This document shows positions 6,479 to 12,842 of a stretch of DNA of 12,898 nucleotides, piece by piece. Numbering within the stretch: the stretch's first letter is position 1; every line of letters begins with the position of its first letter. This DNA is from Chloroflexota bacterium (GTDB taxonomy: Bacteria; Chloroflexota; Limnocylindria; P2-11E). Made by a program: the position numbers and the translations under genes. The notes under the pieces were generated by a model. The model was not told where the DNA came from. It did no database searches and saw nothing but the letters and a program-made list of their open reading frames with translations. The DNA is taken from assembly GCA_025350745.1 (NCBI GenBank), contig JANXXG010000353.1, positions 1-12,898 on the forward strand, written 5' to 3'.

Positions 6479-6936
6479 GTGGTCCTCCCGATGCAGACGA
6501 GTGGCTCCTCGCGGAAACCGAGATCGTGGAAGAACGGCGCAAGAACGAGATCGTGGAGCGGGACGACGCTGTAGACGCGCGCCGCACCGAGCCCGCGGAG
6601 GCGCTCGAAGAGGGCACTCGCGAGCGAGCGCCCAAGGCCACGGCCCCGCCAGGCGTTGTCGACGCCGAATGCCTCGACCCAGCCGGCGGTCCCGAGACCG
6701 AATGCCGAGCGGACGGTGCCGGCCGCGTAGCCCACGATCCGCCCGTCCTCCTCGGCGCCGATCACCACGACCGGGCTGCGGCGGAAGAGGAGTCTCCAGT
6801 CGCGCTGCGTCTCGCTGCTCCCGAGGAGCTCGGCCAGGTCGGCCAGCGCGACGACGTCGGTCACCCGCAGCTCGCGAATGGTCGGGACGGGACTGGCTAC
6901 CGGCATGTTCGGAACGTACTGCCCGATCGTGTCCAT
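6475..6936 (-). CDS. GNAT-family N-acetyltransferase, first gene of the benzoyl-CoA reductase operon
   Basis: This 153-residue single-domain protein has the GNAT acetyl-CoA-binding motif A, 'WRGRGLGRSLASALFERL' (96-113, core R97-G98-R99-G100-L101-G102), preceded by the 'GRIVGYAAGTV' strand and 'WVEAFGVDNAWRG'. It ends with 'PFFHDLGFREEPLVCIGR', the usual beta6-beta7 region. The substrate cannot be read from sequence. Its stop overlaps the bzdN start in ATGA, so it is almost surely co-translated with the reductase. The ATG at 6936 is the first good start; there is no clear ribosome binding site, and Met11 (6906) is an alternative that would remove a poorly conserved tail. In Rhodopseudomonas palustris, GNAT enzymes affect anaerobic benzoate catabolism both by lysine acetylation of acyl-CoA ligases and through BadL acting on aminobenzoates. 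A regulatory role here is therefore plausible but is inference. Confidence 0.85.
   Translation of the reverse strand: MDTIGQYVPNMPVASPVPTIRELRVTDVVALADLAELLGSSETQRDWRLLFRRSPVVVIGAEEDGRIVGYAAGTVRSAFGLGTAGWVEAFGVDNAWRGRGLGRSLASALFERLRGLGAARVYSVVPLHDLVLAPFFHDLGFREEPLVCIGRTT
6484..6489 (-). promoter_or_regulatory. Ribosome binding site of bzdN
   Basis: The minus strand reads GGGAGG, 5 bases before the ATG at 6478, inside the end of the GNAT gene. It is among the strongest in the operon, fitting high synthesis of the reductase. Confidence 0.6.
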
Positions 6937-7073
6937 CTCATGTCAGCGGGTGGGTCGGGCGACCGGGACCCTCTGAGCCAATCTCGGCAAAACTGCGTCG
7001 CGGACCCGGATATCTCGGCAAACGTCGGAAGCGCGTTTTGTGGCGCCCGTGGCGCTCGGTACGTTCCAATGCG
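6937..7073. promoter_or_regulatory. Divergent intergenic region between the bzd-like operon and the hem operon
   Basis: About 137 bases separate the GNAT start (minus) from the hemA start (plus), so promoters for both operons should lie here. I see no convincing -35/-10 pair of the sigma-70 type on either strand. The region is slightly less GC-rich than the genes around it and holds a perfect 11-base direct repeat (6981-6991 and 7012-7022). Bidirectional control by one regulator is an inference. Confidence 0.5.
6981..7022. repeat. Pair of 11-base direct repeats, 31 bases start to start
   Basis: ATCTCGGCAAA occurs at 6981-6991 and again at 7012-7022. The 31-base period is close to three turns of DNA, which would place both copies on the same helix face, as for cooperative repressor or activator sites. 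Function is not shown. Confidence 0.55.
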
Positions 7074-8264
7074 GTGCCCCAGTCAACTCTTGGCGTCCTT
7101 CGGCTCCACCAGCGCGACGTCCACATCGACGCCCGGGAGCGGTTCGCCGCTCACGCTGCTTCGCGCGTCGGCTCCGACGTGCTCGTCCTCTCCACTTGTC
7201 ATCGGGTCGAGTGCTACGTCGCGATCCCACCAGAGGTCGACGAGCTGGCCTGGATGCGCGACCGCGTCTTGGGCACGAACGACGGTCACGTTCCGGTGGT
7301 CGAGGAGACCGGTGAAGCCGCGGTCCGCCACCTGTTCCGCGCTGCGATGGGCCTGGACTCCGTCGTGCGCGGCGAAGGGCAGATCCTCGGTCAGCTGCGC
7401 GCCACGTACGATGCCGCGCGCGAACGCTTTCCCCTGGATCCTGTTCTCAACGAGGTCGTCCAGCATGGGCTGCACATCGCACGCGGTGTTCGCTCTTCGA
7501 CGTCGTTAGGCCAGGTCCGCAGCTCGGTCGGATCGCTCGCCGTCGAAACCGTGGTCGCCTGCCTTCCTGACCCGTCGACCGCGACGGTCCTTGTCGTCGG
7601 CGCCGGCGAGATCGGCAGGCTCGCCGCGCGGGCGTTGATCTCGCGGGTCGGCGCGGTACGGATCGCGAATCGTGACGCGGCCCGGGCCCGCGACCTGGCG
7701 TCCGCGATCGGTGCGATCGGCCAGGGACTGGACGATCTCGATCGCGCGGTGGGCGACGCCGATGCGGTGATCTCCGCCGCCGACACTCGCGGAGCTCTGC
7801 TCACGGAGGAGCTCCTGGCCCACCGCCTGATGCGCGGGCCGCTGGTGCTCGTCGATGTCGCCGTGCCCCGCAGCATCGCCGAGCCCGCGCGTGCGCTCCC
7901 CGGACTCACGTATCGCAGCGTCGACGAGCTCACGTCCGTCGGCGGTGCGGTGCATGATCACGATGTCGTTCTCGCGGAGGAGCGGTGCGTCGAGGAGGCG
8001 CGGGGCTTCATCCGTTCCTGGAACGGCCGTGCCGCCACGCCGACGATCGAGGCGTTGTCGCAGCGGGCCGATGCCATCCGTCAGAGGCAGCTCGATCGCG
8101 CATTCTCGAAGCTCACCCATCTGGCTGCGCGCGACCGCAGAGTCGTCGAGGCGCTCGCCGACGCGCTGACCGGGGCATTGATCCATCAGCCGATCGTCTC
8201 CCTGCGTGACGACCCCAACCGGCAGGACGCGGCGCGGGCGCTCTTCGGCCTGAAGCCATCGTGA
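7074..8264 (+). CDS. hemA: Glutamyl-tRNA reductase
   Basis: GluTR reduces glutamyl-tRNA(Glu) to glutamate-1-semialdehyde with NADPH, the first step of C5 tetrapyrrole synthesis. With the GTG start at 7074 the protein has 396 residues, near the short end of the family. The catalytic cysteine is Cys42 in 'LSTCHRVECYV'. 'GLDSVVRGEGQILGQL' matches the substrate-binding signature, 'VVGAGEIGRLAARAL' is the NADPH loop, 'VDVAVPRSIAEPA' follows, and the C-terminal dimerisation helix ends with 'HQPIVSLRDD' and 'ALFGL'. The frame is open far upstream to 6477, but that part is antisense to the GNAT gene. GTG 7074 leaves five residues before the conserved first strand. It has no clear ribosome binding site; TTG 7038 with a weak GGAAG upstream is the alternative and would add 12 residues. 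This is the first gene of the hem operon, and its TGA overlaps the hemC start as GTGA. Confidence 0.93.
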   Translation: MPQSTLGVLRLHQRDVHIDARERFAAHAASRVGSDVLVLSTCHRVECYVAIPPEVDELAWMRDRVLGTNDGHVPVVEETGEAAVRHLFRAAMGLDSVVRGEGQILGQLRATYDAARERFPLDPVLNEVVQHGLHIARGVRSSTSLGQVRSSVGSLAVETVVACLPDPSTATVLVVGAGEIGRLAARALISRVGAVRIANRDAARARDLASAIGAIGQGLDDLDRAVGDADAVISAADTRGALLTEELLAHRLMRGPLVLVDVAVPRSIAEPARALPGLTYRSVDELTSVGGAVHDHDVVLAEERCVEEARGFIRSWNGRAATPTIEALSQRADAIRQRQLDRAFSKLTHLAARDRRVVEALADALTGALIHQPIVSLRDDPNRQDAARALFGLKPS

Positions 8265-9121
8265 AGATCGTGCTCGGTACCCGTGGGAGTGCTCTCGCGC
8301 TGGCCCAAGCGCGGATCGTCGTCGGCCTGCTTGCGGACGACATCGAGGTCCACGTGATCCGCACCGACGGAGATCGGTCGGACCGTCCGTTGCAGGAGCT
8401 CGGCGACGGGGTGTTCGTGACCGCCCTGGAGGACGCGCTCCGCGCGCACGAGATCGATATCGCGGTCCACTCGCTGAAGGACCTGCCGACCGAAGAGCGC
8501 GCGGATCTCGTGGTCGCCGCCGTACCGGCGCGCGCGGATCCGCAAGACGTGTTCGTGACCGCCTCCCGAGGCGGGCTCGACTCGCTCCGCGCCAGCGCCG
8601 TCGTCGGCACCTCGAGCCCGCGACGCGCAGCCTTCCTGCACGCCCTGCGACCCGATGCGTCGACCCGGGACATCCGGGGGAACGTCGAGACGCGCATGCG
8701 AAAGGTCCATGGCGGCGAGTACGACGGGACCGTCCTGGCGCTCGCCGGACTGCGTCGGCTCGGCGTGGCGGTGGCGGACGCGGAGATCCTCGACGGGATC
8801 ATGTGGCCACCGGCACCCGGGCAGGCAGCGCTTGCGATCCAATGTCGGGCCGACGATCACGAGCTGAGGGCACGGCTCCAGATCATCGACGATCGACCAT
8901 CGAGCCTCGCGGTCCGCGCCGAACGCGCGCTGCTCCGGTTGCTCGGCGGGAGCTGCGCGATCCCATTGGGCGCATGGGCCCGGGTGAACGGGGAAGCGAT
9001 CGTCATGGACGCAGCCCTCGTGCACGGTGACCGGATCGTCCGCACGAGCGCCAGCGGCACCGATCCCGATGCCGTCGCATACGCGGCGGCCGAGGGACTT
9101 GCGGCGGCGACCCATGCGTGA
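8261..9121 (+). CDS. hemC: Porphobilinogen deaminase (hydroxymethylbilane synthase)
   Basis: This 286-residue enzyme joins four porphobilinogens into hydroxymethylbilane. The N-terminus 'VLGTRGSALALAQA' is the family signature. 'AVHSLKDLPT' contains a catalytic-region lysine, 'TSSPRRAA' and 'RDIRGNVETRMRK' are the substrate-binding loops, and 'GGSCAIPLGAWA' holds Cys232, which carries the dipyrromethane cofactor. The length is slightly below the usual 300-315. The start is GTG 8261, overlapping the hemA stop as GTGA; no separate ribosome binding site is evident, pointing to translational coupling. Confidence 0.96.
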   Translation: MKIVLGTRGSALALAQARIVVGLLADDIEVHVIRTDGDRSDRPLQELGDGVFVTALEDALRAHEIDIAVHSLKDLPTEERADLVVAAVPARADPQDVFVTASRGGLDSLRASAVVGTSSPRRAAFLHALRPDASTRDIRGNVETRMRKVHGGEYDGTVLALAGLRRLGVAVADAEILDGIMWPPAPGQAALAIQCRADDHELRARLQIIDDRPSSLAVRAERALLRLLGGSCAIPLGAWARVNGEAIVMDAALVHGDRIVRTSASGTDPDAVAYAAAEGLAAATHA

Positions 9122-9863
9122 CTTCGGTGGCGGGACGCTCATCCTGACCCGCGCGGCGCCGGACAACGCCGACCTCGCTCGGGACCTGCGGGCTGCCGGC
9201 GCGAAGGTGATCGAGTTCCCGTGCATCGCGGTGGAGCCGATCGATGACGCGGATGCCCTTGGCACCACGCTGGCATCACTCACCAGCGATGACTGCCTCG
9301 TCATCACCAGCCGCGCTGGTGCGCGCGCCGTCGTCGAGGCCCTCGCCGGCCATCCCCTGAGCGCTGCGCTCGCCGTGGTCGGCCCAGCGACCGAGCGGGT
9401 CGCGCGCGAGCTCGGGCTCGACGTGTCGTTCCGGCCGAGTCGCGCCGACGGGGCATCTCTCGGCGCCGAGCTGCGGCTGCCGCGGGGCACCGTCGTGCTG
9501 GCTCGCTCGGACCGCGCCGCGGGGGAGATCGTCTCGGTGCTTCGCGACCGGGGGGCACACGTGCGAGAGCTCGTGGTCTACCGGACCACGATCCGCGCCG
9601 ATGCTGTCGCGCCCGCGGACCTGCGGGCGGCATGCTCGCGCGGGGCCGTCGTCCTCCTGGCCTCGCCGAGCGCCGTCGATGGCTTCGCGCGCGCCGTGGG
9701 TGCCGAGCTCGCGGCGCACTGCCGACTGGTGGCCGTCGGACCGACGACGGCACAGCGCATCCACCAGCTTTTTGGTCGCAAGCCATTCATTGCTGCGCGC
9801 CCTGCCCTGCCGGCGATCGTCGCGGCGATCAGCCAGGCGCAGCGCTCGGAGGTACGCGCATGA
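9114..9863 (+). CDS. hemD: Uroporphyrinogen-III synthase
   Basis: This 249-residue enzyme closes hydroxymethylbilane with inversion of ring D. HemD proteins are poorly conserved, and the assignment rests on the N-terminal 'GTLILTRAAPDNADLARDL', 'CLVITSRAGARAVVEAL', 'LAVVGPATERVARELG', 'VVYRTT' and the second-domain 'LASPSAVDGFARA' with 'LVAVGPTTAQRI', plus its place between hemC and hemB. ATG 9114 overlaps the hemC end by 8 bases. The frame is open up to 9027, but the extra residues are hemC shadow. No strong ribosome binding site is seen. Confidence 0.92.
   Translation: MRDFGGGTLILTRAAPDNADLARDLRAAGAKVIEFPCIAVEPIDDADALGTTLASLTSDDCLVITSRAGARAVVEALAGHPLSAALAVVGPATERVARELGLDVSFRPSRADGASLGAELRLPRGTVVLARSDRAAGEIVSVLRDRGAHVRELVVYRTTIRADAVAPADLRAACSRGAVVLLASPSAVDGFARAVGAELAAHCRLVAVGPTTAQRIHQLFGRKPFIAARPALPAIVAAISQAQRSEVRA
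9848..9852 (+). promoter_or_regulatory. Ribosome binding site of hemB
   Basis: GGAGG lies 7 bases before the ATG at 9860, within the end of hemD. It fixes the hemB start against the much longer open frame that begins at 9632. Confidence 0.65.
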
Positions 9864-10864
9864 CGCTGACCGCTCGCCGCGCCCCATTCTTCCGGCGCGG
9901 GCGGCGGATCCGCCGCTCGCCCGTGCTCCGGCGGCTGGTGCGCGAGACCCGCCTCGACCCCGCGATGCTGGTGCTGCCCATCTTCATCGACGCGCGTCTT
10001 GACGCGCCGGCACCGATCGCCTCGCTCCGCGGTCACATGCGCTGGCCGGTGGCGGCCGCGGTCGACATCGCTCGACAGGCTGCGGCGGCCGGCATCGGCG
10101 GACTGTTGCTGTTCGGTCTGCCCGAAACGAAGGATGAGCAGGGCCTTGGCGCAGCCGACCCGCTCGGGCCGGTACCGCTGGCCCTGCGGGCTATCCGCGC
10201 GGATGTGCCGGAGCTCGCGCTCATCGCGGACGTGTGCCTCTGCGAGTACACGTCGCACGGACACTGTGGACAGCTCCTCCCGGACGGCACGATCGATAAC
10301 GACGCCACCCTGCCCGTGCTCGCAGAGGCGGCATGCGTGTACGCCGCGGCGGGGGCGGACGTGATCGCGCCCTCCGACATGATGGACGGGCGGGTCGCCG
10401 CGATCCGTCACGGGCTCGACGGCGCCGGACACCACGAGACGGCGATCCTGTCGTACGCGGCGAAGTACGCGTCGGCGTTCTACGGCCCGTTCCGCGACGC
10501 GGCGGATTGCGCGCCGCAGTTCGGTGATCGATCCGGCTATCAGCTCGACCGCGCGAACGGCCGTGAAGCGCTCTTGGAGCTCGATGCCGACGCCGCCGAA
10601 GGCGCTGACATGCTCATGGTCAAGCCCGCCGGTCCATACCTCGATGTGATCGCAGCCGCACGCGCCCGTTCAGCGCTGCCGATCGCGGCGTACCAGGTCA
10701 GCGGCGAATTCGCGTCGCTCGTCGCGGCATCGGAACGCGGCTGGCTCGACCTGCGCTCGGCAGGTCTCGAGTCCCTCATCGGGATCGCCCGGGCGGGCGC
10801 CGACGTCATCATCACCTACTTCGCGCTCGACGCCGCCGCCTGGCTGTCCGAGGATCCGCGATGA
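9860..10864 (+). CDS. hemB: Delta-aminolevulinic acid dehydratase (porphobilinogen synthase), zinc type
   Basis: This 334-residue enzyme condenses two 5-aminolevulinates into porphobilinogen. The Schiff-base lysines are Lys202 in 'SYAAKYASAFYGPFRD' and Lys255 in 'LMVKPAGPYLDVI'. The metal loop 'DVCLCEYTSHGHCG' keeps Cys126, Cys128 and Cys136, the set that binds catalytic zinc, so this is a zinc-dependent form rather than the aspartate-rich magnesium form. 'PSDMMDGRV' and 'YQVSGEF' are further family signatures. The 'KPAGPYLD' stretch is slightly unusual where 'KPGLPYLD' or 'KPALPYLD' is common. The ATGA overlap with hemD and the GGAGG site set the start. Confidence 0.96.
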   Translation: MTLTARRAPFFRRGRRIRRSPVLRRLVRETRLDPAMLVLPIFIDARLDAPAPIASLRGHMRWPVAAAVDIARQAAAAGIGGLLLFGLPETKDEQGLGAADPLGPVPLALRAIRADVPELALIADVCLCEYTSHGHCGQLLPDGTIDNDATLPVLAEAACVYAAAGADVIAPSDMMDGRVAAIRHGLDGAGHHETAILSYAAKYASAFYGPFRDAADCAPQFGDRSGYQLDRANGREALLELDADAAEGADMLMVKPAGPYLDVIAAARARSALPIAAYQVSGEFASLVAASERGWLDLRSAGLESLIGIARAGADVIITYFALDAAAWLSEDPR

Positions 10865-12138
10865 CGACGGGGGCAGCCGATCTGTTCGAGCGCGCCGCGG
10901 GGGTGATGCCCGGCGGCGTGTCCAGCCCGGTCCGGGCCTACCGCGCTGTCGGGGGGACCCCACCGTTCATCGCATCCGGTAGCGGAGCGCGCGTCTGGGA
11001 TACGTCAGGCCGGGACTACATCGACCTGGTGTGCTCCTGGGGTCCGCTCATCGCGGGCCATGCCCATCCCCGGGTCGTCGAGGCGATAGTCGCGCAGGCG
11101 CGGCTGGGGACCAGCTATGGGGCGCCTTCGCCACGCGAGGTCGAGCTCGCTGAAGTCATCATCGAGGCGCTCCCATCGGTCGAGATGCTGCGGTTCGTCT
11201 CCTCGGGCACAGAGGCGGCGATGAGCGCCGTGCGCCTGGCACGAGCGGCGACGGGCCGCGAGAAGATCCTCAAGTTCGCGGGCTGCTATCACGGCCATGC
11301 CGACGGGCTGCTCGCGAAGGCGGGTTCGGGAGTAGCGACGTTCGGCCTGCCCGATTCCGCAGGAGTGACCGAGGGCACGACCCGCGACACGCTCACCGCC
11401 CAGTACAGCGACCTGGCCGCGGTCGAGGCGATCGCGACACAGGTGCCGCTCGCCGCGATCATCGTCGAGCCGTACGCCGGGAACATGGGGTGCGTGCCGC
11501 CAGCACCCGGATTTCTCGCCGGCCTTCGCCGGATCTGTGACACAACGGGCGCGTTGCTGATATTCGACGAGGTCATCACCGGCTTTCGCCTGGCTCGGGG
11601 CGGCGCTCAGGCCCTGGTCGGCCTGCGGCCCGACATCACCTGCCTCGGCAAGATCATCGGCGGCGGGCTTCCGGTGGGCGCGTACGGTGCGAGCCGGTCC
11701 CTCATGTCACAGGTCGCACCGCTCGGCCCGATGTATCAGGCGGGGACCCTGTCGGGGAATCCACTCGCGATGGCCGCCGGACTGGCCACGCTCTCGCTCT
11801 TGGACGTCTCGGCGTACGAGGCCCTCGATCGGACCGGCGCGCGCCTCGCCCAGGGCCTCGAGGACGCGATCTGGACCCATGGGATCGAGGCCTGCGTGCA
11901 ACGGGCAGGCTCGCTGCTCACGCTGTTCTTCTGTGCCGGGCCGATCCGCGACGAGCTCGGCGCGTCGCGGGCCGACCGCAGCGCGTTCGCGGCTTTTCAT
12001 CGCGCGATGTTGTCTCGCGGGGTGATGCTGCCGCCCTCCCAGCTGGAGTGTTGGTTCGTCTCCCTGGCGCATGACGACGACACGATCGATCAGGTCATTC
12101 GGTCCTCATGGGACTCATTGAAGGAGATGGCTCGATGA
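10861..12138 (+). CDS. hemL: Glutamate-1-semialdehyde 2,1-aminomutase
   Basis: This 425-residue PLP enzyme converts glutamate-1-semialdehyde to 5-aminolevulinate, acting directly after HemA. The start 'FERAAGVMPGGVSSPVRAY' and 'GTPPFIASGSGARVWD' are typical. 'SSGTEAAMSAVRLARA' is the PLP-phosphate region, 'FDEVITGFR' holds the pyridine-nitrogen Asp, and Lys264 in 'CLGKIIGGGLPVGAYG' is the Schiff-base lysine. 'YQAGTLSGNPLAMAAG' follows. The length matches the family. It starts at ATG 10861 in an ATGA overlap with hemB and has GAGG 7 bases upstream. The insertion of hemL after hemB completes the C5 steps inside the operon. Confidence 0.96.
   Translation: MTTGAADLFERAAGVMPGGVSSPVRAYRAVGGTPPFIASGSGARVWDTSGRDYIDLVCSWGPLIAGHAHPRVVEAIVAQARLGTSYGAPSPREVELAEVIIEALPSVEMLRFVSSGTEAAMSAVRLARAATGREKILKFAGCYHGHADGLLAKAGSGVATFGLPDSAGVTEGTTRDTLTAQYSDLAAVEAIATQVPLAAIIVEPYAGNMGCVPPAPGFLAGLRRICDTTGALLIFDEVITGFRLARGGAQALVGLRPDITCLGKIIGGGLPVGAYGASRSLMSQVAPLGPMYQAGTLSGNPLAMAAGLATLSLLDVSAYEALDRTGARLAQGLEDAIWTHGIEACVQRAGSLLTLFFCAGPIRDELGASRADRSAFAAFHRAMLSRGVMLPPSQLECWFVSLAHDDDTIDQVIRSSWDSLKEMAR
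12121..12126 (+). promoter_or_regulatory. Ribosome binding site of hemQ
   Basis: AAGGAG lies 8 bases before the ATG at 12135 and selects it over the in-frame ATG at 12108, which would overlap hemL by 31 bases. Confidence 0.65.
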
Positions 12139-12842
12139 ATGAGCTCTATCGCTTCCTCACGATCGCGGTGTCGGGCGAATGGCGACGACTCGACGCGGCG
12201 ACACGCCGCGAGCAGAAGCACGAGTTCGCCGAGGCCCTCGACGGCTGCGGCGTCGCCGCGCACGCGTATTCCCTCGTCGGCACGCGCGGTGACGCCGATC
12301 TCCTGCTGTGGCTGGTCGGCGAGGACGCCCGGGCTTTGCAACGGGCCGAAGCCCGGCTCGCCGCGACCGCGTTCTGGGCGTTCGGAACACGGCCGCACAC
12401 GTATCTCGCGGCACGCCGCAAGTCGCAATACCTCGGCGAGCACTCCCACGCCGCGATGGAGCATGGTCGCGGGACGGCTGGGCCGGTCGGCGATAAGCCG
12501 TACGTCGTCGTCTATCCGATGACCAAGAAGCGATCGTGGTACGCGCTGCCTTTGGTGGAGCGCACCCGCATCATGGCGGCGCATTTCGAGACCGGCCACC
12601 GCTTTCCGGAGATCAGGATCCACACCGGCTACAGCTTCGGCATCGACGATCACGAGTACGTGGTCGCGTTCGAGGCCCCGGATCCCCGCCAATTCCTGAC
12701 GCTCGTCGCGGAGCTGCGCGAGACCGAGTCGTCGTCGTACACCGAACGGGAGACCCCCATCCTGGTGGGCGAGGCGATGAGCGCGGCCGCCGCGCTGGAT
12801 CTCATTGATGGTGCCGTTGCGTTCGTCGGCGCACCGGCGTGA
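12135..12842 (+). CDS. hemQ: Coproheme decarboxylase (HemQ, chlorite dismutase-like family)
   Basis: This 235-residue protein belongs to the chlorite-dismutase fold family. HemQ makes haem b from iron-coproporphyrin III by two peroxide-dependent decarboxylations. Tyr127 in 'VVVYPMTKKRSWYALP' fits the catalytic radical tyrosine and His150 in 'RIMAAHFETGHRFP' the proximal haem ligand. The later 'TGYSFGIDDHEYVVAFEA' and 'ELRETESSSYTERETPILVG' match the C-terminal domain. The Tyr-to-His spacing is 23 residues, shorter than the 27 I recall for Bacillota HemQ, and resembles the actinobacterial and Deinococcus/Chloroflexota branches. The distal arginine of true chlorite dismutases was not identified, and context in a hem operon favours HemQ. 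The start is ATG 12135 in an ATGA overlap with hemL. The stop overlaps the hemE start as GTGA. Confidence 0.92.
   Translation: MNELYRFLTIAVSGEWRRLDAATRREQKHEFAEALDGCGVAAHAYSLVGTRGDADLLLWLVGEDARALQRAEARLAATAFWAFGTRPHTYLAARRKSQYLGEHSHAAMEHGRGTAGPVGDKPYVVVYPMTKKRSWYALPLVERTRIMAAHFETGHRFPEIRIHTGYSFGIDDHEYVVAFEAPDPRQFLTLVAELRETESSSYTERETPILVGEAMSAAAALDLIDGAVAFVGAPA

Noticed and set aside
6477..7073. N-terminal extension of hemA by about 199 codons
   Set aside because: The extension is antisense to the GNAT gene and consists of Arg-rich sequence; GluTR begins at the conserved strand just after 7074.
6937..7073. Sigma-70 promoters in the divergent gap
   Set aside because: TTG-containing hexamers occur on both strands, but none has a TA-rich -10 at 16-18 bases, so no promoter is called.
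8186..9490. Minus-strand open frame of 434 codons opposite hemC and hemD
   Set aside because: It overlaps two well-supported plus-strand genes, and its product is biased Arg/Ser/Ala sequence.
12135..12842. True chlorite dismutase
   Set aside because: The gene sits between hemL and hemE with coupled translation, and it has the YPM...H pattern of HemQ; nothing suggests perchlorate respiration.
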